Source: Puia dinghuensis (lineage in GTDB: Bacteria > Bacteroidota > Bacteroidia > Chitinophagales > Chitinophagaceae). Taken from it: a DNA stretch of 64,000 nt. The stretch covers positions 682,001-746,000 of the forward strand of contig NZ_BMJC01000002.1 in the NCBI RefSeq assembly GCF_014642875.1, written 5' to 3'. The notes under the pieces are model-generated. The model made no database searches. It saw only the letters and a list, made by a program, of their open reading frames with translations, and was not told where the DNA came from. A program made the translations under genes and the position numbers. This document shows positions 52,677 to 63,600 of this stretch, piece after piece (positions within the stretch are counted from its first letter, which is position 1; each line of letters begins with the position of its first letter).

Positions 52677-55430
52677 AAGTGATTATTTTTTAATGATCTT
52701 ACGGGTAATGCTTTGAGCATCCTTACTCACCTGAATAAAATAGATGCCGGAGGGCAGCTTGGCGAAAGGCAGCTGATATTCGGCGCTTTTTACCGCTGAT
52801 CTGCTCATTACATGTCCATTGACATCATACAGAGTGATGATGACGCCTTTCTCAAGGTCGGCTCCAAGTTTGACAGTAAGCAGATCGGTGACTGGATTGG
52901 GATAGATGATCACCCCATTGCCGGAGGCAGTTGCCAGGGAATCCAGCATCAGCCCGCGTCCTATGTGCGCTGTCGCTTCTGCTGCCGTGGCCGCGGCCGT
53001 AGCATCCACCAATTTCCATTGTTGATTGTTGCCACCGTTGTAGGTCCACTGGTCTACATTGCCGCCATTGGCAGTCGAGTTGCCGGCTACTTCTACCGCC
53101 TTGCCGCTATTCAAGGGGGTGATGCGGAAATAGCCACTGTCCGTCATGGTGAAGCTGAATTGCTGGTTGGCGCCGCCGTTGGATGTCCATATCTCGACAT
53201 TGGCGCCGTCTGCCGTTGAATTGCCGGTAATATCAAGGCTTTTGCCGCTTTGTACGCCGAAAATGCTGTACTCACCGTTGCCGAGATCGGATACTTTCCA
53301 TTGCTGATTGGTCCCTCCGTTCCACGTGTATTGGTCCACGTTTGTGCCATTGGCCGTGCCTTGACCGTATACATCCATCACCTTGCCGCTGTTGCGGTTG
53401 ACGAGGCGATACGTGCCGTTGGCGACAGGGCCACTGGTGATGGTGACGTTGTCGAAAGTAGTGGCATCGAGGGCCCCGGTGGTGCTGCCTGAGCTGGCAG
53501 CCAGGCCGATGTAATAAGCGTTTGCCATCGATACAGTGCTCGTACCGACGGTGAACCAGGTGAGGCCATCGGATGATTCGTAGGCCGTAAAGGTATTGCC
53601 GGCACGTTGCAACCGGAACCAGGCCGGCAATACGGTATAGTCATTTCCGCCTATCCACGTCATGGAGCCGCCGGTAGTGGACCTTGTTCCGAATCCGGCT
53701 TCGCGCCAGCCTACATCCCCTACCTTCATTACGAGGGTGCTTGCACCCGGATCGAGGGTTTCGCGTATCATGACGCCGGTGCGGCTCAATGTCCCGCTGA
53801 TGCTCCAGATGCGTGCGGTGATCGTGGCGTCGCCGGTAACGCTTTCATAGGCATAGCTAAGCCCGTCGGCTGTACCGCCGATGCCATTGCCGCTGCCGCT
53901 GACCAGGAAGGTGCCGCCGCTGACATTAGCATAGCTGGCGCTACCGGCTGCACTGACCGTACCGATGTCCTGCCGCGACCATGCGGAAGGCAAGGCTCCC
54001 GTGACAAGCGGGGTGGCGCTCACTTGCGTGGAGTTGCTGCCTGTGCCGGATTGGTTGATGGCTGCGAGGACATAATAGTAAGTAGTGCCATTGGTGACGG
54101 TGGCGTCGGTGTATTGCGGAGTCGTGTTGGCTGTCCAGGAGGCAATGCTGGTATAAGGTCCGCCGGAGGTGGTGGACCGCTGTACATTGTAACCCTGCAC
54201 CGTATTTCCGGAAGGCAGCGTCCAATTCAGGGTCACCCGGCCGACGCCTGCTGTTGCCGATACTCCCGTCGGCGCCGCAGGTGTGGGCGAAGGAGGATAG
54301 GGAGACGAAGTGGCGCTCCGGGTAAACGTCAGCGTTCCATAGCCGAAATGATCAGTACTGCCATGTTCGGGCCGCATCAGCTGGGCCATGGCCTGGACAT
54401 GCGGAGCGCTGAGCCCCTGCTGAACCACATAGTGGTTGTAGAGGAGCTCCCAGATGGGGCGGTCGTCGAGCCGGCCGCGGCCATTGATGGAGACCCAGTC
54501 CTGCCTGGCATTCTGGCAATTCGTATAGAAGGTGTAGGGCACGGTATTCCAGAGATTGGTTTGCGCTACGTATTCGGCGCCTGCCAGCAGCCGGTTGCTG
54601 TTGTAGCCAAAAAGGTCGAGGCCCTGGTTCCAGGCCACCTGGCACAGATAGGCAGTCATACCTACTCCCAGCTGGGCATGTTCCTGGTCGCGGCCGCTTT
54701 CCTGCCATTGGCCCAAGGTAGAAGAATACAGGTAGTAAACCGCATTCCCGATGCTGCCGTTGCCTGCGCCATTCTTAAAATAGCTGACGCCCTCGTTGTA
54801 TTTGGCCGTATCGTCGCAGAGCACGCCCATGGCAATCAGCGACCCGATGTTGCAGATATCCCAGTTGGCCCAGTAGGAAGAGATGCAGGCGCCGTTGTGG
54901 TTGGTGAGAAAGTCATGGCATACGGGATACAGGTACGTCTCCATCATATTCTTAAACCGGGTGAAGTCGGAAGACGACCAGCCGCTATAGATGCGCAATA
55001 CCTCTGCCGCCAGGGCGAAATCGAAGATGGGGATACCGCTGAGGCCGGGGATATTATTTCCCGTCGGCACCTGGTTCACTGTCGATGACCAGGCGTTGCA
55101 GATGCGCACGGCGCAGTTGGCATAGGTGGTGTCGCCGGAAATATACCAGCGTAATGCGTTGAGATAGGCTGCATGGGCGTCTGCATCGGCACGCTGCCTG
55201 TTGGCGCCCATATTGGCGTTGGGGGCGGCCTTATAGGTGTTTTGCGCCTGGGCATCGGTGATGAGGACATTCCAGTCATCGATCCAGGGGTGGGCGCCGG
55301 CGGCTACGTTGGTCTTCATGCGATCGAGGTCGGTCTGTGTATGCAGGCCGCCGGGATGGATGAAGGATGTTTGGGCAGATGCCAGGGTAGTACCCAGCAG
55401 CAGGAATAGCAAGAAATAGAAAGGTTTCAT
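50660..55430 (-). repeat. About 2-kb tandem gene duplication in the two lyase genes
   Basis: The 5' two kilobases of the genes starting at 52676 and 55430 (about 50660-52676 and 53420-55430) encode the same signal, lyase, FN3 and DUF1349-like layout with long identical stretches in protein and DNA, for example around the QESGRDQEHAQLGVG codons near 51900 and 54690. The parts after that differ completely (LamG/Ig/CBM3 versus ricin). This indicates duplication followed by exchange of C-terminal modules. Confidence 0.8.
52683..55430 (-). CDS. T9SS-secreted alginate-lyase-fold enzyme with ricin-type lectin module
   Basis: A 915-residue exported protein. A signal peptide (FYFLLFLLLGTTLASAQ) is followed by an alginate-lyase-fold module (about 20-385: SFIHPGGLHTQTDLDRMK, YWANWDICN, QWQESGRDQEHAQLGVG), FN3 (about 390-480), a DUF1349-like sandwich (about 485-685), a ricin B-type beta-trefoil (about 690-830; three NQQWK/NQQF motifs and GKSLDI, GKAVEV, GKVMDV), and a T9SS sorting tail (YPNPVTDLLTVKLG ... 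PSGIYFIQV ... ITRKIIKK). The lectin and lyase combination suggests an extracellular polysaccharide depolymerase that docks on sugar. It follows susD by 15 bases; substrate not assignable. Confidence 0.88.
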   Translation of the reverse strand: MKPFYFLLFLLLGTTLASAQTSFIHPGGLHTQTDLDRMKTNVAAGAHPWIDDWNVLITDAQAQNTYKAAPNANMGANRQRADADAHAAYLNALRWYISGDTTYANCAVRICNAWSSTVNQVPTGNNIPGLSGIPIFDFALAAEVLRIYSGWSSSDFTRFKNMMETYLYPVCHDFLTNHNGACISSYWANWDICNIGSLIAMGVLCDDTAKYNEGVSYFKNGAGNGSIGNAVYYLYSSTLGQWQESGRDQEHAQLGVGMTAYLCQVAWNQGLDLFGYNSNRLLAGAEYVAQTNLWNTVPYTFYTNCQNARQDWVSINGRGRLDDRPIWELLYNHYVVQQGLSAPHVQAMAQLMRPEHGSTDHFGYGTLTFTRSATSSPYPPSPTPAAPTGVSATAGVGRVTLNWTLPSGNTVQGYNVQRSTTSGGPYTSIASWTANTTPQYTDATVTNGTTYYYVLAAINQSGTGSNSTQVSATPLVTGALPSAWSRQDIGTVSAAGSASYANVSGGTFLVSGSGNGIGGTADGLSYAYESVTGDATITARIWSISGTLSRTGVMIRETLDPGASTLVMKVGDVGWREAGFGTRSTTGGSMTWIGGNDYTVLPAWFRLQRAGNTFTAYESSDGLTWFTVGTSTVSMANAYYIGLAASSGSTTGALDATTFDNVTITSGPVANGTYRLVNRNSGKVMDVYGQGTANGTNVDQYTWNGGTNQQWKVSDLGNGEYSIFGVQSGKSLDITGNSTADGANVEIWTSNGGANQQFSFTMTDSGYFRITPLNSGKAVEVAGNSTANGGNVDQWTYNGGNNQQWKLVDATAAATAAEATAHIGRGLMLDSLATASGNGVIIYPNPVTDLLTVKLGADLEKGVIITLYDVNGHVMSRSAVKSAEYQLPFAKLPSGIYFIQVSKDAQSITRKIIKK

Positions 55431-55445
55431 ATGGATGAAGTTTAT

Positions 55446-57206
55446 TTACCAACCGGGATTTTGGGTGAGATTGGGGTTTAACTGCAACTGATCGAGGGGC
55501 AGGGGTATCAAGTAATTCTTTTGGGAGAATTGCCGGTTGCCGGCGGCGTCGGCGATGACGTCCCCGCTGGAAGTAAGCGGCTTGTTCAGCGTGGGATATT
55601 TGGTGGCATACTGCGTACCGGTGTAACGAATTCCCAATACCGGCTGGTCCATTTCGGCAACGGCAGTGTACCAACGCTTGAGGTCGTCCATCCGGAAACC
55701 CTCGCCTTGCAGCTCGATGGTCCTTTCGCGGCGGATCTCCGTACGCATGTCCAGGCCATTGGCGGCGACAAAAGCGTTGCTGAGCTTGGGCATGGCGTTG
55801 TCCGTATTGACCCGGAGGCGTACGAGGTTCAGCGACTTATCCAGGTCGGCGTCGCCGATGCTTCCGTTGCGTTCAAATACCGCTTCAGCATAGTTGAGGT
55901 ATACCTCCGCCAGGCGGATGGTGGGGTAGTCGTATCCTTCCTGGCTGTTTGGCACCTGCCGCTCGGCGGCCCACTGCTGGTTGCCATAGCCGGTGACGTT
56001 GTTCGCAAAGGGGTCGAAGGTGCGGGAGATGGCGATGTCAGCGGCGCTCCAGTTCCAGTTGATATGATAGTTGACGGCATTCTGCCAGAACCGATAGAAG
56101 GGGATGCACATATAGTAGCGCATGCGATTGTCGCGGTTTTGGAATTCGGATGTCATCAGGGTGCGGGAAAAGCCGGTGGTTGTTTTATCGATGGGCAGGC
56201 CGTCGCTGCACAGATACATATCCGCCATTTTGCGGCTGACGCTTGCCCCGAGCGCGCCGAAAGAGATCTGGTTGGGAATGGTCTTCAGCAGGTTGTTGGA
56301 CTCATACCGGACGGAAAGGATATATTCGTTGTTGGACGACTTGGTGATAAAGGCGGGATTGGACTTCTCGTTCTCGAGGATGAACAGGTATTTGAGGGCC
56401 GAGTCGCCCAGGACCGAAGGCTTGAACAACGAATATTGATTGCTGTTGATGACGGCCAGGCTATTGGCGACGGACATATCCAATAATGCGTTGTATCGTG
56501 CCGGGTCCCCATTCCTGAATTTTTGCCATGTGCCCTCGTACAGGCAGACCCTGCCCAGGAAAGCCTGGGCGGCCTGTTGGCTGACCCTACCCTTGTCGGA
56601 TGCCGCGATGGCGCTTTCGAGCGGAAGGTTGGGGATGGCCGCTTGCAGATCGGCGATGATGAAGTTGATGGTGGAGTCCCGGGTGGCGCGCGGAGCGGTA
56701 AGTTGAGGCGAATTCATACCTAACAGCTCATTTACCAGGATGACCCCGCCATAGGAAGTCAGCAGCTTGTCGAAATACACATAGGCCCGGAAGAATTTTG
56801 CCTCTGCCACGTACTGTTTGATGTCGTTCGGGCTCGAATAGGTGTTTGCCTTTGCGAGGAGGTTGTTGATCGTGCGGATCCAGGAATAGGCCGTATTATA
56901 ATTGCCATCGGTAGAGACGGTTGTATTGGTTCCCCTGGCAAGGGCGCTGAGGTCGCCCCCCAGGTCGGTGCCGTTGTGTCCATCGCCGTTGGATTGGCTG
57001 AAGGTGCGCAGGTAGTTGTAAAAGGCGTTCGCCGCCAATTTGAAATCGTTGGGGGTTTTCCAGTAAGTGGCATCCGAGGCCTGGTCAAGCGGTTTCAGAT
57101 CGAGGGATTTGTTGCAACCGGCGCCTGTGAAAGCCAGCAGGCAGGCAATCATTATCGTGTAACCGAAATCCGGGAACCATTTTTTATAGCGATTCATTGT
57201 TCTCAT
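55446..57206 (-). CDS. susD: SusD-like outer-membrane glycan-binding lipoprotein
   Basis: About 586 residues from ATG 57204-57206 (MRTMNRYKK; ATG 57197 is equally possible); the longer open frame upstream is antisense to susC. Lipobox GAGC (Cys near residue 32), then SusD_like N-terminal tetratricopeptide helices (LDQASDATYWKTPNDFKLAANAFY, YVAEAKFFRAYVYFDKLLTSYGGV) and the RagB/SusD C-domain (YDYPTIRLAEVYLNYAEAVFE, IRRERTIELQGEGFRMDDLKRW). It forms the lid of the SusC transporter and binds oligosaccharides at the surface. It follows susC by 11 bases. Confidence 0.95.
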   Translation of the reverse strand: MRTMNRYKKWFPDFGYTIMIACLLAFTGAGCNKSLDLKPLDQASDATYWKTPNDFKLAANAFYNYLRTFSQSNGDGHNGTDLGGDLSALARGTNTTVSTDGNYNTAYSWIRTINNLLAKANTYSSPNDIKQYVAEAKFFRAYVYFDKLLTSYGGVILVNELLGMNSPQLTAPRATRDSTINFIIADLQAAIPNLPLESAIAASDKGRVSQQAAQAFLGRVCLYEGTWQKFRNGDPARYNALLDMSVANSLAVINSNQYSLFKPSVLGDSALKYLFILENEKSNPAFITKSSNNEYILSVRYESNNLLKTIPNQISFGALGASVSRKMADMYLCSDGLPIDKTTTGFSRTLMTSEFQNRDNRMRYYMCIPFYRFWQNAVNYHINWNWSAADIAISRTFDPFANNVTGYGNQQWAAERQVPNSQEGYDYPTIRLAEVYLNYAEAVFERNGSIGDADLDKSLNLVRLRVNTDNAMPKLSNAFVAANGLDMRTEIRRERTIELQGEGFRMDDLKRWYTAVAEMDQPVLGIRYTGTQYATKYPTLNKPLTSSGDVIADAAGNRQFSQKNYLIPLPLDQLQLNPNLTQNPGW

Positions 57207-57217
57207 TTTTAACAATT

Positions 57218-60200
57218 TTAGAAGGTGACGTTGACGCCGAAGGTCAGCAGGCGATAGAAAGGATAGCGTTGCGGGCCGCCGCTGACGCTGCTGGTCTGTT
57301 CGGGGTCCCATTTGTCCTGCACATGGGTGAGTTCCCAGAGATCGTTGCCCGAAACATAGACCCGCAGGCCCTGCACTTTTGCGCGGTGGGCGAGTGCCGG
57401 CGACAGCGTATACCCTATGACGATATTCTTCAGGCGGACATAGGCGCCGTTTTGGAGGCTCCAGTCGGACATTTGATAATCGTAGTAATTGTAGCCGCCG
57501 AAGCCGTTGTTGGTGGCGGTGGTGAGGATCGGCAGGGGCGCATTGGGCGTCTGGGGCGTCCAGGTTTTGCCGACCCACCAGTTGGCATGTCCCTGCCAGA
57601 TGGTGCCGAAGGGAACGCTCCAGTCGCTGCGGCGGTAGATGATGCGCTGGCCTACGCCCTGGAATACGACTGCAACGTCAAACCCCTTGTATTCAGCGCC
57701 CAAATTCAAGGCAAAGACATAACGGGGATCGCTTCTGCCCAGGTAGACCACATCACCATCGCCGATGGGTTTGCCGCTGGCATCGGTTTTATTAAGCAAA
57801 TGCTGTGAGGCGCCGGCATTGGTGAGCATGCCGTCGCCATTGAGGTCTCTGTACATGTTCATTCCCTTGATCACCTGGGAAGCGACGGTGGGCATGCCGA
57901 TGCTGTTATTCGGCGCCAGAAGCGCATAATCGCTCGCCTGTTTGTCCGTCTGGATGCGGCCGGCATATAGCAGCCCGAAATAAGAGCCGATAGCATAGCC
58001 CTGGATATTGTGTTGTCCAATGGTGATGTTATTGGCGCCCTGCAGGGTTACGATCTTATTGTTATTGTCCGTCAGGGTACCGCCGATGTGGTAAGACACC
58101 TGGCCGACCTTGTCCCGCCAGTTGATGGATAATTCCCATCCCCAGGTTTTGAGGTCGGCAATGTTGCGGTAGGGAGCAGTGAAGCCGCCTACGGAGGGGA
58201 ATTGCTCTTGTAAGAGCATATTCGTGTTTTCCTTCCAGAAATAATCTACGCTACCGCTGAGGCGATTGTTGAGCACGGTGAAGTCCAGCCCGATGTTCTT
58301 GTTCACGATCTTCTCCCAGGTCTTGGTCGAGTCCGTGATGGTAGAGTTGGGTGTCGCCGTTATGCTGCGGGAGGAGTATCCTCCCAGGACCGGCCCGCCA
58401 TTGCCCAGGAACACCGTGGGGATATAGTCGTAATAGCCGATGAGCAGGTTGCCGTTGGCGTCCTTGGCGCCTTGTCCACCGGCGGTGCCATATGCGGCGC
58501 GCAATTTCAGCTCGTTGAGAAATTTGATCTTTCCCATGAATTTCTCCTGGCTGATGCGCCAGCCGGCGGAAAATCCGTCATAGAAAAGCCACCGGTTTGC
58601 ACTGTAAAAGCGGGAATTGCCGTCGAAGCGGCCCTGCGCCTCCAGCAGGTATTTTTCCTTGTAGGCATAGTTCACCCTGCCGAAGTAAGACCCGAGGGAC
58701 CAGTGGTTCTGGACCTCGCCGTTGCTGTGCGTAGTATTGTCGCCCAGGCCCAGGCCGAGGGATGGCACATCGTTGCTGGCGAGATAGGTGGTAGTGGTGG
58801 CGTAAGCGTCGTATTCATCGCGTTCGTAGCTGGCGCCCGCGGTGGCGCCGATGCTGTGGTCGTCGGCAATCGTCTTCTTATATTGAAGGTATGCGTTGAG
58901 ATTGTAATACACATCCTGGGTATTGCCCCGGGTGTAATAACTCTGGGCCTGGGTAGGGTTGTCCTGGTACTGGTAGGTATCGGCGTAATTGAAGATATTG
59001 GTGACGCCGCTGTATTCCAACCGGGTGTCCTTACTAAACCAGTTGTACCCTGCCTGACCGATGAAGTTCAGGTCTTTGGTGATGTTGAATTCCAGTTTGG
59101 TGTTGAGGAATGCCCTGGTGTCATAGGTCTTGTTATCCCCGCCCAGTTTCAGCAGCCAGTTGCGTCCTTCCTGGGTGCCCCAGGCGTAGGGGTCGCCGTT
59201 CTTGGTGGCCACCGGGAAGCCGGGCTGTGAACTATAGTCTATCACCCCTTGCCGGGTCGGCACCACCACGTTATTCCGTTGAAGGGAAATATTGCTGGAT
59301 ATCTTGAGCTTGGGTGAGAAGGTATAGTCATGCGCCAGCGACACGGTATAGCGGTCGTTGTAATTGTCACCCCATTTCAGCATACTGCCGTCTTTTAAAT
59401 ACCCCAGGGACAGGCGATAGCCCATTTTATCCGTGCGGGCGGAGAGGCTCAGATCGTGCTGGGTCGAGATCGCCCTGCCGTCGCCCCATAGGATATCGAT
59501 GGGATTGGTATTGAAAAACGTGTAGTCCTTTACGTCGGTGAAGCCGATGTTGTCCACATAGCCGGGCACTGTCTTGTCGATGTACCCGCTATCGGGCCGG
59601 TGTATCCAGGCATTGGCATATTTGGTCCAGATCCAATTGGGGTCTGCCACGCCGTTGAGCGAAGCGTTGGATATGGCCTGGAGCATATAATTTCCGTATT
59701 GGTCTCCATTGAGGAATTCGGGTCGAAGTCCCATTCGCTTTTGGGAGACGGAGCTGCTGTATTCGATGGTCGGTATGCCAGCCTTAGCCCGTTTGGTGGT
59801 GATCAAAACCACACCGCCGGCGGCGCGCGACCCATAAATACTGGCGCTTGCGTCCTTCAGGAAACTCATGTTATCGATATCCTGGGGGTTGATGGAGTTG
59901 AGCGCGCTGAGGTCCTGTAAAGGGACCCCATCCACCAGGACCAGCGGGTCGACGGCGCCATTGACGCTGGTAGCGCCTCTTATCTGGAAGGCCCACCCCT
60001 CCTGGCCGGGTGCGGCCGAGCTTCGGGTGACAACGACGCCCGGTACCTGGCCCTGTAAGGAGGCCAGGGGATTGTCCACTACGCCGCGATCTCTAAAAAC
60101 CTTGGAATCTACGGTGGCGACGGCGCCAGTAAGAGTAGCTTTCTTTTGAGTGCCGTACCCCACGACCACTACTTCCCCCAGGTCTTTTGCGCCCATGGCC

Positions 60201-60517
60201 GCCAGTTTGATCTGCGCCGGATGCGAACCATCGGCGGGTATCTCAATTTCATGAAAGCCGACGCTGCTCACGATGAGGGTGGAGGCCGATGCCGGGACGG
60301 TCCACGTAAAAAAACCTGCGGAATCGGTGGTGGTGCCGCCTTTCAAGCCTTTGACGCGGACCGATGCTCCTGCTACCGGCTCTCCTGTCGTGGAATTGAC
60401 TACTTTCCCGGACACCGTCTTTGTAGCCTGGGCCATGGCAGGATGACGGGCGGTGATGAATAAGATCAATAGGAGGAATGGCAGGAGTGCATTCCTGAGC
60501 CTGAACATGCTTCTCAT
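57218..60517 (-). CDS. susC: SusC-like TonB-dependent glycan transporter
   Basis: A 1099-residue outer-membrane transporter. Signal peptide to about residue 29 (ARHPAMAQ), carboxypeptidase-like beta domain (about 33-115, VSGKVVNSTTGEPVAGASVRVKG), the SusC/RagA signature GEVVVVGYGTQKKATLTGAV, plug (PLASLQGQVPGVVVTRSS, LVLVDGVPL, SIYGSRAAGGVVLITTK), and a barrel of about 850 residues ending in a terminal strand RLLTFGVNVTF. It imports oligosaccharides using TonB energy. First gene of the operon susC-susD-lyase-lyase-fusion, expected to be induced by the hybrid sensor encoded upstream. Confidence 0.95.
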   Translation of the reverse strand: MRSMFRLRNALLPFLLLILFITARHPAMAQATKTVSGKVVNSTTGEPVAGASVRVKGLKGGTTTDSAGFFTWTVPASASTLIVSSVGFHEIEIPADGSHPAQIKLAAMGAKDLGEVVVVGYGTQKKATLTGAVATVDSKVFRDRGVVDNPLASLQGQVPGVVVTRSSAAPGQEGWAFQIRGATSVNGAVDPLVLVDGVPLQDLSALNSINPQDIDNMSFLKDASASIYGSRAAGGVVLITTKRAKAGIPTIEYSSSVSQKRMGLRPEFLNGDQYGNYMLQAISNASLNGVADPNWIWTKYANAWIHRPDSGYIDKTVPGYVDNIGFTDVKDYTFFNTNPIDILWGDGRAISTQHDLSLSARTDKMGYRLSLGYLKDGSMLKWGDNYNDRYTVSLAHDYTFSPKLKISSNISLQRNNVVVPTRQGVIDYSSQPGFPVATKNGDPYAWGTQEGRNWLLKLGGDNKTYDTRAFLNTKLEFNITKDLNFIGQAGYNWFSKDTRLEYSGVTNIFNYADTYQYQDNPTQAQSYYTRGNTQDVYYNLNAYLQYKKTIADDHSIGATAGASYERDEYDAYATTTTYLASNDVPSLGLGLGDNTTHSNGEVQNHWSLGSYFGRVNYAYKEKYLLEAQGRFDGNSRFYSANRWLFYDGFSAGWRISQEKFMGKIKFLNELKLRAAYGTAGGQGAKDANGNLLIGYYDYIPTVFLGNGGPVLGGYSSRSITATPNSTITDSTKTWEKIVNKNIGLDFTVLNNRLSGSVDYFWKENTNMLLQEQFPSVGGFTAPYRNIADLKTWGWELSINWRDKVGQVSYHIGGTLTDNNNKIVTLQGANNITIGQHNIQGYAIGSYFGLLYAGRIQTDKQASDYALLAPNNSIGMPTVASQVIKGMNMYRDLNGDGMLTNAGASQHLLNKTDASGKPIGDGDVVYLGRSDPRYVFALNLGAEYKGFDVAVVFQGVGQRIIYRRSDWSVPFGTIWQGHANWWVGKTWTPQTPNAPLPILTTATNNGFGGYNYYDYQMSDWSLQNGAYVRLKNIVIGYTLSPALAHRAKVQGLRVYVSGNDLWELTHVQDKWDPEQTSSVSGGPQRYPFYRLLTFGVNVTF

Positions 60518-60648
60518 AATGGCAAGTTTTATTCTGGTTTTGTATTTACGGAGCTATTTCGCGCCTGCAAAATAGGGCGGGAACCCAAAGCGGGCGGAGG
60601 GGGGATTGTCCAAAAAAGGGGGGTAAAATGTCCATTTGCCGGTGCCAA
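60518..60648 (-). other. Intergenic region between hybrid sensor and susC
   Basis: The 131 bases hold the leader of susC. On the minus strand a CTATTTTGCAGG resembles a -7 element that is one base short of consensus. TTTG motifs upstream of it are not at the usual spacing, so I do not call a promoter. No hairpin was found. Confidence 0.3.
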
Positions 60649-63600
60649 TCAGGGATTTGTGAAAAATTCCCTGTTGACCGGATGGTCGGTTGAGAAATTC
60701 TTGCGGTATTTCCGGATATATTCCGATGGGTTCATTCCGAATACCTTAGAAAACTGCTCCCGAAAATATTTTGCGTCGTTGATGCCGACACGGAAGGCGG
60801 TCTCGTTCACATTATAATTGGAATGGATGAATAATTCGGCCGCTTTCCGGAGGCGGATGAACCGGATAAAGACATTGATGGACAGGCCGGAGACCGTCTT
60901 TATCTTCCGGAGCAGATTCGAGCGGCTCATGCCCATCTCGGCCAGGAGCATCTTCACATTGAATTGTTCATTATCCATGTGTTTCTCTACGATGGCGATA
61001 CATTTGTCCAGGAAGTCCTTGTATTCGGCGGAGATGCTGAGGTTATTCCTGGTCAGGGTGATCTCGCCGTAGAAATATTTCTGCAGGTTCTCCCGGATTT
61101 TGAGGAGATTGGCGACGCGAGCGATGAGCAGCTGGTTCTCGAACGGCTTGGTCATATAATCATCCGCCCCGCCTTCTACACCTTCCAGCCTTAGTTCGGT
61201 GGAGGAGGTTGCCGTCAGCAATATCACGGGGATATGATCTGTGTCAGGGTCCGTTTTGATGGCCTTACAGAGATCGATGCCACTACCCTCTTCCATTTTT
61301 ATATCGGCGATGATGATATCCGGCAGATGCCGGCGGGCCATGGCCAGGCCTTCTTTGCCGCTTCCGGCCTGGTAAACGGTGAAATTCCCTTCAAAAAGAC
61401 GGGCTATGTAGTTTGTCATTTCCGGCTGGTCATCGACTACCAGCAAAGACTTTTTACTTTTCCAGACTGTGTCCCCGGGAAGCCGGTTGGGCGCCTGCGG
61501 TTCTTCCCAGGCCAGCTCTTCCAGGAAGCCGGAAGCCGGTTCCGCCTCGAGGGAGGGCAGCTGCGGTAAGGGCGGTGTGCCCTTTGGAAGCCGGATGGTG
61601 AAAGTGGTTCCTTTTCCTGGTTCACTGGTGTAGGAAATTTCTCCCTGGTGGGCTTCTGTGAAATGTTTAGCCAGGTAAAGACCGATGCCGAAACCGCTTT
61701 CCGGGCGGCCCCCTTTGTTGGGTGCCCGGTAGAATTTTTCGAAGAGTCTGCCGCCGGCTTCCGGCGGTATTCCCTGGCCGGTGTCGGCAACTTCCACCTT
61801 TACTTCCGTGTCAGCATCTTCCACCCGGAACAGGACCTTTCCGCCCGGAGGGGTGAATTTAAAGGCATTGGAAAGCAGATTGTACAGGACGATCTCCACT
61901 TTTTCGCGATCGGCCAGGATCTCGAGCGGCGTGGTTGCTTCCTGAAACTCGTACAGCATCTCTTTTGTCTTTGCCTGCTGTACGAAGCAGAGATATACCT
62001 CCCGGCAAAGATGGCCAAAGTCGATGATTGCCGGCCGAAGCGGGTCGTCGCCGCTTTCAGCCTTTCTGAAAAGCAGCAATTGGTCCACCAGGCTTAAGAT
62101 GCGGCGTGCGTTGCGGTACACCGCGCCCAGTTCTTCCTGCTGGGATGGTGAAGGCGTCCCCTTTGATTGCAACAGTTGTTTGACGGGGTTTATGATCAGG
62201 GTCAGCGGTGTCCTGAACTCATGCGATAGGTCTGTGAAAAGGGATAACCTTTTTTCGTGTTCCGCCCGTTCCCTTTCTGCCTCCAGGTGAGCGATCTTTA
62301 TCTCGTACTTCATCTTCGTCTGCCGGGTACGGTACCTGATGAAGGAGTAAATAATACCGCAGGCGATGATCGCATATACAAGCCAGGCCCACCAGGATCT
62401 GAACCAGGGAGGCAGCACGACTATGCTTATAGCAATTTCATCCGCATTCCAGGCGCCTTCTGTATTCGTGCACCTTACCCTGAAGGTATAGTGGCCCTCT
62501 TTCAGGGAGGTATAAGTGATGGTCCTGGAATTGCCGGGAGGGCTCCAGCCCCTGTCCCATCCTTCCATATAGCAGGAATAGGCTATTTTCTCGGGGGAGG
62601 TATATTCCAATGCGGTAAAGTCGAAGGTAAGCACCGCCCGGTCGTAAGGTATCGTTATTTTCCTTCCGCGATCGGTGGTGGTCAGGTAGGAAGGCGCTTT
62701 TTCCAGCGGGGTATTGCCGATGGTGAGGCCGGTGAATACCAGGCTGGGGGTATCGCTGGCAGGCCGGATGCCGGAAGGATCAAACAAGCTGAAACCTTTG
62801 ATACCGCCGAAAATAAGTTCGCCGGATCGAAGGCGAAGGGCTGCCCTGAAATTGAACTGGTTACTTTGAAGCCCGTCGCTCTGGTAGTAGTTGGTAAAGT
62901 TGCTGCGGGTGATGTTGAATTTTGATAAGCCATGATGCGTGCTCATCCATAAATTGCCGCCGGCATCTTCGAGCAAGGTGAGGACATCGTTGTTGCATAA
63001 CCCGTTGTCGGTGGTGAACCGGGCGATGATGACCCCTTTCATCTTATCGAATAAGAGCAGTCCTCCGCCTTCCGTCCCTACCCAGAAGTTGCCGTAATGG
63101 TCCTCGTATATCGTCCTGACGGAATAGCCAAGATGATAGAAAATATGCCTTTTATTTATTTTGTCGATCCTGACCAACCCGCTGAGATTTCCGCCCCAGA
63201 GTGTGCCGTCGTTATCCTCATTCAGCGTGAACAGATCTGACAAGCCCGGGTCGAAGGCTTCAAATTTACCGGCCCGGGAGTTCCAGCGATACAGCGCCCC
63301 GGCTACATTCGACTGATGAAGGGTGGACGCCCAAAGGTTGCCTTCCCGGTCGGCGTAAAGGGCAAATACGATGCTGTTCTCCTGGCCGGTGACCGGATTG
63401 ATGCATTTAAAATGTTCAAATCTTCCGTTCCGGTTGTTATACCTGTCGATACCGCTGGAATGGGTGGCGATCCAGATGTTCTTCTCTTTATCGGTGCTTA
63501 TGCTCACAACGGCGTTGTCCGATAAGGAGGCCGGATCGCGGTCGTTGTGCCCGAAGCGGGTGTATAGGTTCTTCTTACGGTTCCAGCGGCAAAGCCCTGT

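Noticed and set aside
53607-55088. Long plus-strand frame of 493 codons
   Set aside because: It is antisense to the T9SS lyase gene, whose signal, lyase, FN3 and sorting domains are certain; long antisense frames are expected in GC-rich coding DNA.
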